DNA of 64,000 bases from Tateyamaria sp947503385 (GCF_051195235.1 NZ_JBNFZM010000003.1:555525-619524), one strand, 5' to 3'. Positions 41,343 to 50,484 are shown, counted from the stretch's first letter. Notes: generated by a model not told the origin, from the letters alone. Translations and numbers: made by a program.

Positions 41343-42593
41343 TTACAGAGCCAGTTCAACCGCCTCGGCGAGTTGCTCGGCTGCGTCTTCAGGTGTCATG
41401 TCAGTGTTGAAGAACTCGGTGATGACGTCGGTTGCGGCGCCAACGACACTGGCCCCAGCCGCATGGGTTCCCGCGAAAGTTGGAACTGCAGTTCCGTCGG
41501 TATCGCTTGCCGAGAAATCCGCAGCAGTTGCTTGCGCACATGCATCAAGGGCCGAAAAATCTGCATCTGTCCGCGCAGGTATTGCCCCCTTTGCCTGGTT
41601 GAATGCGACCTGGACCTCAGGGTCCATAATCGCGCTTGCCAAGGTCGCTTGCGCACTTGCGGCATCCGCGTCCGGCTGGGCAAAAAAGCTCAGCGAGTTC
41701 ACAAGATAAACAAACCCTCCATCACCTGTTTTCGGGACAGGAGTGCAGGCAAAGTCTTCGCCTGCAGTTTGACCGGCATTCGTGAACTCACCCTTTGCCC
41801 AGTCACCCATGATTTGCATCGCTGCTTCGCCGTTGATGACCATAGCAGTGGCTAGGTTCCAGTCGCGGCCAGAAAAATCTTCGTCGACCATGCCGCGAAT
41901 TTCTGCCATTTGCGCGAATACGGATTGCATCGTTTCGGATCTGAGCGCCTCCAAGTTGAGGTCGACCAATGCCGTGCGATAGAAATCCGCACCGCCGACG
42001 CCCAAAACCACGGCTTCAAACATATAGGCTTCCTGCCAAGCCTGCCCGCCGTGAGCGACCGGCACGATGCCAGCTTCCACAAATCGCGGCGCAAGTGCAT
42101 TGAATTCATCCCAAGTCGTTGGGAATTCTGCACCAATTTTTTCAAAGGCTGCACGAGAAGCCCAAATCATGTCGGTGCGATGCACGTTTGTCGGGGCAGC
42201 CACATACGCGCCGTTGATTTTGTTAAATCCCTGCACCGCTTGAGGAAGGACATTGTCCCATCCTTCCGCTTCAGCGACAGCATTGACGTCGCCCAGGAGC
42301 CCTTCGTTCGCCCAGTCTACGATGTTTTGGCCCAACATGAGCATTGCTGCTGGTGGATTACCGGCCGCAATTCGAGCCTGAAGCGCGGTCTTGGCTTGGT
42401 CGCCCCCGCCGCCGGCGACAGGAGCATCTTGCCAGTCAACCCCGGCGAGGGTGACCTTGTCCTTGATCACTCCAAGGGCTGCGGCTTCGCCTCCGGATGT
42501 CCAGAAATGCATGACTTCGACGCTATTTTCTGCGAACGCCTGTGCCGACGAAAACCAAAGCGTCAGTGCAGCTATGTTGGCAATTCTCTTCAT
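41343..42593 (-). CDS. Sugar ABC transporter binding protein A (MalE-like)
   Basis: A 416-residue extracytoplasmic protein with signal peptide MKRIANIAALTLWFSSAQAF (cleavage near AFA-E). The mature part opens VEVMHFWTSGGEAAALGVIK, typical of glucose/oligosaccharide-binding proteins of group 1, and contains FSGRDWNLATAMVINGEAAM and MGDWAKGEFTNAGQTAGEDF. It is clearly paralogous to binding protein B (44562-45818). It is placed after the permeases and just before the ATPase gene, not at the operon head. A hairpin at 42655-42685 precedes it, so it may be expressed differently from the permeases. Confidence 0.92.
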   Translation of the reverse strand: MKRIANIAALTLWFSSAQAFAENSVEVMHFWTSGGEAAALGVIKDKVTLAGVDWQDAPVAGGGGDQAKTALQARIAAGNPPAAMLMLGQNIVDWANEGLLGDVNAVAEAEGWDNVLPQAVQGFNKINGAYVAAPTNVHRTDMIWASRAAFEKIGAEFPTTWDEFNALAPRFVEAGIVPVAHGGQAWQEAYMFEAVVLGVGGADFYRTALVDLNLEALRSETMQSVFAQMAEIRGMVDEDFSGRDWNLATAMVINGEAAMQIMGDWAKGEFTNAGQTAGEDFACTPVPKTGDGGFVYLVNSLSFFAQPDADAASAQATLASAIMDPEVQVAFNQAKGAIPARTDADFSALDACAQATAADFSASDTDGTAVPTFAGTHAAGASVVGAATDVITEFFNTDMTPEDAAEQLAEAVELAL

Positions 42594-42654
42594 TTGTGAT
42601 TTTCCTCTCATGTTGGGATCGGCTCACGAGACCGATGGTTGTTGATCTCAACAC

Positions 42655-42685
42655 GGTCGGGAGCGGTTGCAGCCGCATCCCGACC
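42655..42685 (-). terminator. Hairpin between permease and binding protein A genes
   Basis: GGTCGGGA (42655-42662) pairs with TCCCGACC (42678-42685), and inside this GCGG pairs with CCGC around a six-base loop, with one bulged base. No clear T-run follows in the minus-strand direction, so a processing or stability element is as likely as a terminator. Confidence 0.5.
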
Positions 42686-42695
42686 AACTTGGCAC

Positions 42696-43577
42696 TCATC
42701 CTTTCACGGAGCCTGCCATCAAACCGCGGACGAAGTAGCGGCCTGCGACGATGTAAACGAGAAGGGTTGGAAGGGCGGCGAGGATCGCGCCGGCGAAGTG
42801 GACGTTGTATTCCTTCACGCCGGTCGAGGACTGAACGAGGTTGTTCAAAGCCACTGTCATCGGCTGGCTGTCCGCCCCGGCAAAAGAGGCACCGAACAGG
42901 AAGTCATTCCAGATGTTGGTGAACTGCCAGATAATTGACACCACGGCGATCGGCCCGGATGAGGGCAGCAAGATACGCCAGAAGATCTGGAAGAACCCGG
43001 CCCCGTCGATCTGAGCGGCACGGATCAATTCGGTCGGGAAAACAGCATAGTAGTTGCGGAAATACAGGGTGGTGAATCCGATACCGTAGACCACATGCAC
43101 CAGAACCAGTCCCCAAGTCGTACCCGCCAAGCCCATCAGGCCCAGCATCCGCGCCATGGGGATGAGAACGATCTGAAACGGGATGAAGCAGGCAAACAGC
43201 ATCAGTCCAAATAGGATCGTATCCCCTCTGAACCGCCACTTTGTCAGAACATAGCCATTCAGCGCGCCAAGTATGGTCGAGATCGCAACAGCAGGCACGA
43301 CCATCTTGATCGAGTTCCAGAAGTATGGCTGCAAGCCCGTCGGCTCGACCCCGATTTGGGCGGATGACCAGGCCTTGGCCCAGGGCTCCAGCGTAAAGAC
43401 CTGCGGCAAGTTCATCATGCCGCCGCCGGTGATTTCATTCAGCGGTTTAACGGAGTTCACGACCATCACGTAAAGCGGCAGCATGTAAAACAGCGCGAAA
43501 AGCAACAGAATGAGATAGATCAGCGTCCGGGTCACGCGACCGGTGCGAATGGCGGTGTCTTGGGTCGCAGCAGACAT
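42696..43577 (-). CDS. Sugar ABC transporter permease (MalG type)
   Basis: A 293-residue inner-membrane permease with six hydrophobic segments, starting LIYLILLLFALFYMLPLYVM after a short cytoplasmic lead. The C-terminal half has the EAA-type loop: ELIRAAQIDGAGFFQIFWRI followed by LPSSGPIAVVSIIWQFTNIW. The protein ends YIVAGRYFVRGLMAGSVKG, a MalG-like finish. It shares one base with the end of the MalF-type gene (43577) and forms the channel with it. Confidence 0.93.
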   Translation of the reverse strand: MSAATQDTAIRTGRVTRTLIYLILLLFALFYMLPLYVMVVNSVKPLNEITGGGMMNLPQVFTLEPWAKAWSSAQIGVEPTGLQPYFWNSIKMVVPAVAISTILGALNGYVLTKWRFRGDTILFGLMLFACFIPFQIVLIPMARMLGLMGLAGTTWGLVLVHVVYGIGFTTLYFRNYYAVFPTELIRAAQIDGAGFFQIFWRILLPSSGPIAVVSIIWQFTNIWNDFLFGASFAGADSQPMTVALNNLVQSSTGVKEYNVHFAGAILAALPTLLVYIVAGRYFVRGLMAGSVKG

Positions 43578-44473
43578 TACTTCTTCTCCCGCAATTCGGC
43601 ATAGAGGTAAGGGATCATGATCGCGGCAATCGTCATCAACATGATCGTGGCCGATGCCGCACCGATCCCCATTTGGTTGCGGCTGAACGTGTAGGAATAC
43701 ATGAATGTTGCTGGCAGTTCGGTCGCCCGGCCGGGCCCGCCGCCAGTCAGTGCGATCACGAGGTCAAAGGTCTTGATAGCCAAGTGGCTGAGAATGACGA
43801 AGGCCGACAGGAATGCTGGCCGTAGCTGCGGAATGATGATCCGACGATAAAGGTTCCAGTTCGAAGCGCCGTCCATCTGCGCGGCCTTCAGGATTTCGTT
43901 GTCGATCCCCCGCAGCCCGGCTAGGAACATCGCCATGACAAACCCACTGGTTTGCCAGACGGCCGCCAGAACCACGGTGTAGATGGCGAAGTCGCGGTTC
44001 TTGATCCAGTCGAATTCAAAGGTCGTCCAACCCCAGGTTTGAAGCACATTCTCAAGGCCGATACCGGGATCAAGAAACCACTTCCACGCAGTCCCCGTGA
44101 CGATGAACGACAAGGCCATAGGATAAAGGTAGATCGTGCGGATCACGCCCTCGGCTCGCACTTTCTGGTCTAGAAAGATCGCGAGGCTGAGGCCCAGCAC
44201 CGTGCAGATTGTGATATAGAGGGCGGCAAAGATGCCCATGTTCGTGAGCGATATTTCCCAATGGCTCAGCCGCCAGAGCTTGGAGTAATTCTCCCACCCG
44301 ACCCAACCAAAGGATGGCAACAAACGGCTATCGGTGAACGACAGATACACCGAAAAGATGATGAAGCCGTAGACAAAGACCAGCACCAGGGCCAGCGAAG
44401 GTGACAACACCAACTTTGGCAACAAGGCTTGTAGCCGCGTCTTGAAATCCGCGTCGGCAGTACGTGCCATCAC
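43577..44473 (-). CDS. Sugar ABC transporter permease (MalF type)
   Basis: A 298-residue permease with six hydrophobic segments (LSPSLALVLVFVYGFIIFSV first) and the EAA loop DNEILKAAQMDGASNWNLYR then RIIIPQLRPAFLSAFVILSH. The late GGPGRATELPATFMYSYTF block is typical of MalF/UgpA-type subunits. Two adjacent Met codons start the ORF (44473 and 44470); either may be used. It follows binding protein B by 88 bases. Confidence 0.93.
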   Translation of the reverse strand: MMARTADADFKTRLQALLPKLVLSPSLALVLVFVYGFIIFSVYLSFTDSRLLPSFGWVGWENYSKLWRLSHWEISLTNMGIFAALYITICTVLGLSLAIFLDQKVRAEGVIRTIYLYPMALSFIVTGTAWKWFLDPGIGLENVLQTWGWTTFEFDWIKNRDFAIYTVVLAAVWQTSGFVMAMFLAGLRGIDNEILKAAQMDGASNWNLYRRIIIPQLRPAFLSAFVILSHLAIKTFDLVIALTGGGPGRATELPATFMYSYTFSRNQMGIGAASATIMLMTIAAIMIPYLYAELREKK

Positions 44474-44561
44474 GCGCCCCCTTTAGGCTGAGTGGTGAGT
44501 GTATTTTGTTCGTGGCAGGGCGGCAGGATCGCCACCCCACCACTGGGAGGAACGCCGGTTG

Positions 44562-45818
44562 TTACTGCGCGAGTTCAACCGCTGTGACGAGTTCTTCGAC
44601 GGCGGTTTCGCTGTCGTACTCACCGTTGAAGTGAGCGGTGATCACGTCATACATTGCGTTCTTGACGGAGGCTTCGTTGGCGTGGCCGTGGGCCATGGAG
44701 CCGAACAAGTTACCGCTAGATGCAGCAGCGGACAAATCAGCCATGCCCTGTTTGCCGCACGCATCAAAATCAGCGTCGGACACGTCTGTCCGTGCTGGTA
44801 CCGAACCCTTGACCACGTTGAATGCGGACTGGAACGATGGCGACAGGATCGCTGAGGCCAATGCGGCCTGTTCGGAAGACACCGAGCCGCCCTGATCGAA
44901 CATCATGAATTGGTCGGCGTTGAACGTGACCTGTTCTTGCGTGCCGGGGAAACGGAAACACAGGAAGTCTTCACCTGGGGTCTGACCAGCGTTCAGAAAT
45001 TCGCCCTTTGCCCAGTCGCCCATCATCTGGAAGCCTGCTTCACCGTTGATGACCATTGCGGTGGCAAGGTTCCAGTCGCGGCCCGAGAAATTCTCGTCCA
45101 CGTTGGCGCGGATCACCGCCATGCGGTCGAAGGCCTCTTTCATCGCGTCCGAGGCCAGTGCCTCCGGATCCAAGTCGATAAAGGCGGCCTGATAGCCGTC
45201 GGGGCCCAGCGTGGACATTGCCACCGCGTCAAACACCGTGGCCTCCTGCCAAGGCTGGCCGCCATGGGCGATCGGTGTCACACCGGCCGCAGCCAGCGTG
45301 TCGAGCGCCGCGGCAAAGTCGTCCCATGTCGCAGGCACAGAGATGCCGTTGGCATCCAGGACAGCCTTGTTCGCCCAGACCCAGTTGGTGGAATGCACGT
45401 TCACCGGGGCAGACACCCACGCACCGTTTACTTTCGCAAACTGCTGCAGAGCAACGGGCACAACATCATCCCAGCCTTCGGCAGCTGCGACGTCATTGAG
45501 GTTCGCCAAGGCGCCTTGGTTGGCCCAATCGATGATGTCAAAGCCAAGGCCTTGCACGGCTGTTGGCGCGTTGCCTGCGGTTACGCGAGCGCGAAGCACG
45601 GTCATCGCCTGCTCACCGCCGCCACCGGCAACGGGCATGTCGGTCCAGCCGACACCCTGACCTTCCAGATCGTCCTTCAATACGTTCAGTGCTGCCGCTT
45701 CACCGCCGGATGTCCACCAGTGCAGGACCTCTACCGCACCGTGCCCGTCGGCTTTGACAGAGCCAGCAGCGGCCGTCAGCGCCAACGCAATGGCTGTTGT
45801 TTTCATGTAAAAACGCAT
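44562..45818 (-). CDS. Sugar ABC transporter binding protein B (MalE-like)
   Basis: A 418-residue binding protein; ATG at 45818 has a GGGAGGAAACC site at good spacing (an ATG 12 bases downstream is also possible). The signal peptide is TTAIALALTAAAGSVKADG-like. The mature part begins VEVLHWWTSGGEAAALNVLK and shares with protein A the blocks VAGGGG-QA, PVNVHSTNWVW / PTNVHRTDMIW, FSGRDWNLATAMVINGEA and MGDWAKGEFLNAGQTPGEDF. It heads the transporter genes and is probably the main receptor. Two such proteins for one transporter suggest two related ligands or a recent duplication. Confidence 0.92.
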   Translation of the reverse strand: MRFYMKTTAIALALTAAAGSVKADGHGAVEVLHWWTSGGEAAALNVLKDDLEGQGVGWTDMPVAGGGGEQAMTVLRARVTAGNAPTAVQGLGFDIIDWANQGALANLNDVAAAEGWDDVVPVALQQFAKVNGAWVSAPVNVHSTNWVWANKAVLDANGISVPATWDDFAAALDTLAAAGVTPIAHGGQPWQEATVFDAVAMSTLGPDGYQAAFIDLDPEALASDAMKEAFDRMAVIRANVDENFSGRDWNLATAMVINGEAGFQMMGDWAKGEFLNAGQTPGEDFLCFRFPGTQEQVTFNADQFMMFDQGGSVSSEQAALASAILSPSFQSAFNVVKGSVPARTDVSDADFDACGKQGMADLSAAASSGNLFGSMAHGHANEASVKNAMYDVITAHFNGEYDSETAVEELVTAVELAQ

Positions 45819-45857
45819 TTGGTTTCCTCCCATATCGCGTCATGTAAAAGCGCATTG

Positions 45858-47381
45858 TTACGCGCTCGCCTCCACCCAAGGTGCCCGGCTGTCGCGTCCG
45901 ACGCGCATCACCACGGATTTCACCTCAAGAAATTCGTCGTATCCGTATTTTCCGATCTCACGGCCCTGGCCGGATTGCTTGACCCCACCAAAGGCAAGCT
46001 CTGGATAACCATCCATCCAGGTGTTCGTCCAAACCGTGCCAGCATGGGCACGGCGCGAGAATTCAAGGCAGGTGTGGATGTCGCTGCTCCAAATCCCTGC
46101 AGACAGGCCGTAGTCGCTGTCATTGGTCAGCGCGATGGCCTCGTCCAGCGTCTTGAACGTCAATACAGTGAGGACCGGGCCAAAGACCTCTTCACGCGCG
46201 ATGGCCATGTCCGGCGTCACGTTTGTCACCACGGTCGGCTGATAGAACTGCGGACCAAGCCCGTCGACAGGCAAAGGCCCACCGCCCAACTCGACCTTGG
46301 CCCCAGCCTTGATCGCATCCTGTACGTAGCCGTCGATTTTGGCGTTATGCTCCGCCGTCACGATCGCCCCGACCTGTGTGCTGTCATCCAGCGGGTCACC
46401 AAATTTAACCTGGCGCGATAGCTCGACCACGCGAGCGACAAAGCGCTCGGCGATGTCCTCGTGCACGATGATCCGGCTGGATGAGTTGCAGCACTGACCC
46501 ACGTTGAAATAGATGCCGAAGGTCACCGCGTCGGCAGCATTCTCCAAATCCGCGTCTGGCATGATGACCTGCGGGTTCTTGCCGCCCAATTCCAGCGCGA
46601 CCTTTTTCAGGGTGCCTGAAGAGGCTTGAGTGATCAGCTTGCCCACCGCGGTCGAGCCAGTGAACGTCACCATGTCCACGTCCTTGTGGGTGGACATCAT
46701 ACTGCCGACCGGCTGGCCATACCCCAGCACGATGTTGCACACACCCGCAGGCAGGCCCGCTTCGATCAGCAACTCTCCCAGCATGATGGTCGAGGACGGT
46801 GTCATCTCTGACGGCTTCACAACGACAGTGCATCCAGCGGCCAAGGCAAAGGGCAGTTTCTGGCTGAGAATCCAGAACGGAAAGTTCCAGGGTGTGATGA
46901 TAGACACGACACCGATGGGGTCTTTGACCACCACGCCCAGCATATCGTCGCCCAAAGAATTGTGACTGTCGCCATGGGACGTCCGAGCCAACGCGGCCGC
47001 ATAGCGCCACAGATCGGCGGCACCGCCGACTTCGCCACGGGACTGGCTGATTGGCTTGCCGCTTTCCAGCGTCTCTTGCACCGCAATGCGCTCGACATTT
47101 GCCTCGATCAGATCGGCAACCCTCAGCAAGACGGTTGCGCGCTCCTTGCCGGAAATCCGGCTCCAGACCCCGGCATCAAAAGCGCGGCGGGCCGCTGCAA
47201 CCGCCGCCACTGTCTCGGCTTCGCCGGCCATAGCACTGCGGCTGACGACAACTTCGTGGGATGGCGAAATGCGCTCAAACCACGCGGCTCCGTCGACCCA
47301 TGCGCCGTCTATCAGATGCCGACCTACAAAGGCCGCGGGCAAATCGTAGGCGGTCGCCGTGTTGATGGTCAGGTCTTTCAT
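45858..47381 (-). CDS. Aldehyde dehydrogenase (NAD(P)-dependent)
   Basis: A 507-residue ALDH. It has the NAD-binding and substrate blocks IITPWNFPFWILSQKLPFAL, FTGSTAVGKLITQASSGTLK, the catalytic Glu in VALELGGKNPQVIMPDADLE and the nucleophile Cys in NVGQCCNSSSRIIVHEDIAE. The C-terminal EVFGPVLTVLTFKTLDEAI is standard. The ending DGYPELAFGGVKQSGQGREI is typical of betaine- and aminobutyraldehyde-type groups. It lies between binding protein B and the enoyl-CoA hydratase gene and may oxidise the aldehyde formed by the GMC enzymes (inference). Confidence 0.93.
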   Translation of the reverse strand: MKDLTINTATAYDLPAAFVGRHLIDGAWVDGAAWFERISPSHEVVVSRSAMAGEAETVAAVAAARRAFDAGVWSRISGKERATVLLRVADLIEANVERIAVQETLESGKPISQSRGEVGGAADLWRYAAALARTSHGDSHNSLGDDMLGVVVKDPIGVVSIITPWNFPFWILSQKLPFALAAGCTVVVKPSEMTPSSTIMLGELLIEAGLPAGVCNIVLGYGQPVGSMMSTHKDVDMVTFTGSTAVGKLITQASSGTLKKVALELGGKNPQVIMPDADLENAADAVTFGIYFNVGQCCNSSSRIIVHEDIAERFVARVVELSRQVKFGDPLDDSTQVGAIVTAEHNAKIDGYVQDAIKAGAKVELGGGPLPVDGLGPQFYQPTVVTNVTPDMAIAREEVFGPVLTVLTFKTLDEAIALTNDSDYGLSAGIWSSDIHTCLEFSRRAHAGTVWTNTWMDGYPELAFGGVKQSGQGREIGKYGYDEFLEVKSVVMRVGRDSRAPWVEASA

Positions 47382-47384
47382 GTC

Positions 47385-48152
47385 CTATTGCCCTGTAAAA
47401 TCTGGGGAACGTTTGTTCAGGAAGGCATCGACGCCTTCCTCCCGGTCAGCGCTTGGGGCAGCAGCGGCGGCGCCCAACGCCTCAATCGCAGCACCTCGGT
47501 CCTCACCGACAGCGCCATGGATCATCGCCTTTGTGATTTCGTTCGCACGAGGGGATACATCGGCCAGACCATCAGCGATCTGCATGGCAGCGCCCAAAGC
47601 GTTTTCCGCAACCTCAGCCACAAAACCAAAACCCAAGGCACGCTCTGCCGAAATGCGTCGGCCAAACAATGCCATCTCTTTGACGACAGGTTCAGGCAAC
47701 AGGCGCATCAACCGCTGCGTGCCAGACCAACCGGGCACAATCCCTACCTTCGCCTCCGGCAAAGCCAGCGTCGCGCTTGGGGTCATTACCCGAATGTCAC
47801 AGGCCGCAGCCAGTTCCAGCCCGCCGCCAAAAGTATGGCCGTTCAATGCGGCAATCGTCGGCTTCGACAGTCGAGCCAGAAGATCGAATATACGGTGACC
47901 GTTACGCACCCAACCCCTTGCGAACTCCGCGGGCGAAAGCGCACCCCATTCGGCAATATCGGCGCCGCAGCAGAACGCTTTGTCGCCTCCCCCGGTAACA
48001 ATGACGGCCCGCGTGTCCGTACTCCGGTCAATCTGGGTCAAATGCTCGTCAAGCGCGTCCAGCATCGCCATCGTCAAGGCGTTTAACTTTGCCTTGTTCG
48101 ACACCGTCAGCACGGCGACGGCACCTTCATATGACAGGGTGATTGCGCTCAC
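47385..48152 (-). CDS. Enoyl-CoA hydratase/isomerase family protein
   Basis: A 255-residue crotonase-fold protein. The oxyanion-hole segment is GGGDKAFCCGADIAEWGALS, and the second half carries PTIAALNGHTFGGGLELAAA, DIRVMTPSATLALPEAKVGI and VPGWSGTQRLMRLLPEPVVK. The Glu at LPEAKVG is retained, as expected for hydratases. It overlaps the CoA-transferase gene upstream (ATG at 48152; ATGA) and precedes the ALDH gene by 3 bases, so the three act in one operon. Confidence 0.92.
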   Translation of the reverse strand: MSAITLSYEGAVAVLTVSNKAKLNALTMAMLDALDEHLTQIDRSTDTRAVIVTGGGDKAFCCGADIAEWGALSPAEFARGWVRNGHRIFDLLARLSKPTIAALNGHTFGGGLELAAACDIRVMTPSATLALPEAKVGIVPGWSGTQRLMRLLPEPVVKEMALFGRRISAERALGFGFVAEVAENALGAAMQIADGLADVSPRANEITKAMIHGAVGEDRGAAIEALGAAAAAPSADREEGVDAFLNKRSPDFTGQ

Positions 48153-49720
48153 AGTGCCAGCCCCATCGGTGCATCAGCCAACAATGCTTTGGGCATGACC
48201 TTTGCATTTTCGGCCACCTGCACCCGGCCCTGTGACGGGCCAACGATATGCTCTTGCGGGTCGATGCCCGGCATAATTTCAGTCGCGACAAGCCCGTTGC
48301 CCTGCAATGAAATCACACACCGCTCAGTCACGTAGATGACATTCTGTCCCTGCTCGCGGGCACGCTTGCCCGAGAACGTCACATGCTCGACCTCGTCGAC
48401 CATCTTGGTGAACTTACCAGGGGCCTCGATGATGATGCCATCGTTGGTCAGTTCGACTTTGGCACCGGCCTCGAACCAACCGGAGAAGACGATGTTTTTG
48501 GCCTTGGCCGTGATGTCCACGAAACCACCACATCCGGCGGTCAGATAGGGCTTCTTGCCCAGCTTCGAGACATTGACGTTCCCTTCGACATCGACCTCCA
48601 TGAACGACAGGAACGACTTATCGAAACCAGCACCCTGGAAATAGATAAACTGCTGCGGCGACGGAACATATGCGTCGGCATTCGAGGCACAGCCAAAGGC
48701 GAATCCAGTGAGCGGAACGCCACCAACAGCACCTTGCTCAATCGCCCACGTAACGGCGTCTGGATAACCCTCTTCCAATAAAACGCGCGGGACCATGGCA
48801 CTGATCCCAAATCCAAGGTTCGCAACCATCCCGCGACGCAGCTCCATCGTTGCTCGCCGGGCGATCACCTTTTCAACCCCGTACTCAGCAAGGGAAAAGC
48901 TATTCCAAGGGCGCATGATTTCACCGGAAATCGCGGGATCATATGATGTTTCTGTTGTCTGCTTCTGATCAGGATCGACGACAACGCAGTCCACCAGATG
49001 GCCCGGTACCCGCACATCATGCGGGCGCAATGACCCATTCGCTGTCATCCGCTTTACTTGGGCGATCACCAAGCCGCCGTTGTTGCGCACGGCAATTGCC
49101 TGTTCGAGCCCGCCCAGATAGGCGCCCTCATGCTCATACGTTAGATTCCCGCGCTCATCGGCGGTGGTGGCCCGAATGATCGCGACATCGGGTGCAATAT
49201 TGGGAAAGTGCAGCCATGTCTTGCCACCAAACTCGACACGCTCGACGATCGGAGCAGCGGCACCTTTGCCGTTCATCGCGCAGCCCTGCCGCGTCGGGTC
49301 CACAAAAGTATCCAGCCCAACCTCGGTCAGAACACCGGGGCGCTTGGCTGCGGCCTCGCGATGCATGTCGAACATGATGCCAGATGGGACGTTATAGGCG
49401 GCAACCCTGTCCTCAACGATCATCTTCCAGATTTCGGGCATCGGGGCGCTCGATGGACCGGACGGGTAGGACCCTGCCAGCACCCGTGCTAACAGGCCGT
49501 CCTTTGCAAGGTGGTCCATGCCCTTGACGCCGTAGACGTCACCGGCAGCAATCGGATGCAACGATGTGATGTTGCGCGGATGACCTTCGCTATCAAACCT
49601 TTGACCGATGGCGGCCAGCACAGCGTCCGGGCAGCCAAGCGTTGACGATGCCGAGACCGAAATAATGGCGTCATCTGCAATCTGCGCGACAGCGTCAAAA
49701 ACCGCTACGACCTTGGACAT
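48149..49720 (-). CDS. Acyl-CoA:acetate/3-ketoacid CoA-transferase (propionate CoA-transferase-like)
   Basis: A 523-residue fused alpha-beta CoA-transferase from MSKVVAVFDAVAQIADDAII at 49720. The N-terminal half has GDVYGVKGMDHLAKDGLLAR and LTEVGLDTFVDPTRQG. RGNLTYEHEGAYLGGLEQAI lies in the middle. The C-terminal half contains VEKVIARRATMELRRGMVAN and AMVPRVLLEEGYPDAVTWAI. It activates a carboxylic acid by moving CoA from acetyl-CoA or similar. It is the first gene of the minus-strand block, with the operator-filled promoter directly upstream. Confidence 0.9.
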   Translation of the reverse strand: MSKVVAVFDAVAQIADDAIISVSASSTLGCPDAVLAAIGQRFDSEGHPRNITSLHPIAAGDVYGVKGMDHLAKDGLLARVLAGSYPSGPSSAPMPEIWKMIVEDRVAAYNVPSGIMFDMHREAAAKRPGVLTEVGLDTFVDPTRQGCAMNGKGAAAPIVERVEFGGKTWLHFPNIAPDVAIIRATTADERGNLTYEHEGAYLGGLEQAIAVRNNGGLVIAQVKRMTANGSLRPHDVRVPGHLVDCVVVDPDQKQTTETSYDPAISGEIMRPWNSFSLAEYGVEKVIARRATMELRRGMVANLGFGISAMVPRVLLEEGYPDAVTWAIEQGAVGGVPLTGFAFGCASNADAYVPSPQQFIYFQGAGFDKSFLSFMEVDVEGNVNVSKLGKKPYLTAGCGGFVDITAKAKNIVFSGWFEAGAKVELTNDGIIIEAPGKFTKMVDEVEHVTFSGKRAREQGQNVIYVTERCVISLQGNGLVATEIMPGIDPQEHIVGPSQGRVQVAENAKVMPKALLADAPMGLAL

Positions 49721-49745
49721 TTTCTCCCCCCACACGGTCCTTCGT

Positions 49746-49795
49746 ATTTATGGAACGTTCCATAAATCATTATTGGAACGTTCCATAAATGGCAA
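49746..49795 (-). promoter_or_regulatory. Promoter with tandem palindromic operators before the CoA-transferase gene
   Basis: Two copies of a palindrome centred on GGAACGTTCC lie at 49746-49767 (perfect over 22 bases) and 49769-49790 (near-perfect). Their centres are 23 bases apart, about two helical turns. On the minus strand TTGCCA (49790-49795) and TAATGA (49767-49772) have a 17-base spacing that is filled exactly by one palindrome, while the other covers the probable start site. This is a strong repressor layout. The binder is unknown; no regulator gene is adjacent. Confidence 0.75.
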
Positions 49796-49945
49796 TCAGA
49801 AAAAGTAGTTGCTGCAAAAATCCTCTCGATTTCAGTAGCTAGTGAAGATCACGGAGGTCCAAAGGCAGCCCTTGTGGGTCCTGGAAAGACGTAAAACCGG
49901 CCTGCGTTTGAGGATCGATTCGTACCGGTTCAATCTCAACGCTGT

Positions 49946-50131
49946 CTAGCCCCCAGTGTCTGGGCCACTAATTTGGGCTTTCTCCAGTAAGGTTTCAGGA
50001 ACGGGTGGTCGCATGTTAAGTGCCTGGCGCGGTCGTGTGTGATTGTACTGCCTGAGCCAGTGATTGATGACGACCTGAGCTTGCTCGGTCGTCGTGCACT
50101 CCGCATTGAGGACTTCCCGGCGTAGTGTGCC
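49946..50131 (-). pseudogene. C-terminal fragment of an IS3-family OrfB
   Basis: The minus strand reads 61 residues without a start: VLNAECTTTEQAQVVINHWL, RQYNHTRPRQALNMRPPVPE, TLLEKAQISGPDTGG and a stop. This is the standard end of an IS3-family integrase subunit (YNxxRPHxAL motif). It is cut at 50132, two bases before the next IS begins. The same tail occurs in the remnant at 9738-10020. Confidence 0.85.
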
Positions 50132-50193
50132 ATTGGCCTTCTGCCGGTTTTGAGGACACCGAGATAAGGTGTTTATGGAACTGGAGAATCTAT

Positions 50194-50484
50194 ATGACGA
50201 GAAGGATGTTCAGCCGCGAGTTCAACCAGGAAGCGGTAGAATTGGTAACGAAGCGCGGCGTGAGTGCGGCGCAAGCTTCGAGGAATCTGGGAATACATGC
50301 GACTGTGCTGCGCCGTTGGGTGCGCGCTGCCGTTGCTGATAGACCGGCGGTGTTCCCCGGCAATGGAAAGCTGACGCCGGAACAAGAAGAACTGCGCAGT
50401 TTGCGGCGCGAGGTGTCCAATCTGATGGCGGAGCGTGATATTCTAAAAAAGGCGGCCGCCTACTTCGCCAAGGACCAGCTGTGA
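50194..50484 (+). CDS. IS3-family transposase OrfA
   Basis: A 96-residue helix-turn-helix protein: MTRRMFSREFNQEAVELVTK, GVSAAQASRNLGIHATVLRR and a leucine-zipper end EELRSLRREVSNLMAERDIL followed by KKAAAYFAKDQL. It binds the inverted repeats of the element. ATG at 50194 matches the usual family start; the frame is open further upstream. In the intact family OrfB is read in the -1 frame, overlapping the OrfA stop (TGATG), and that overlap is still visible here. Confidence 0.9.
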   Translation: MTRRMFSREFNQEAVELVTKRGVSAAQASRNLGIHATVLRRWVRAAVADRPAVFPGNGKLTPEQEELRSLRREVSNLMAERDILKKAAAYFAKDQL

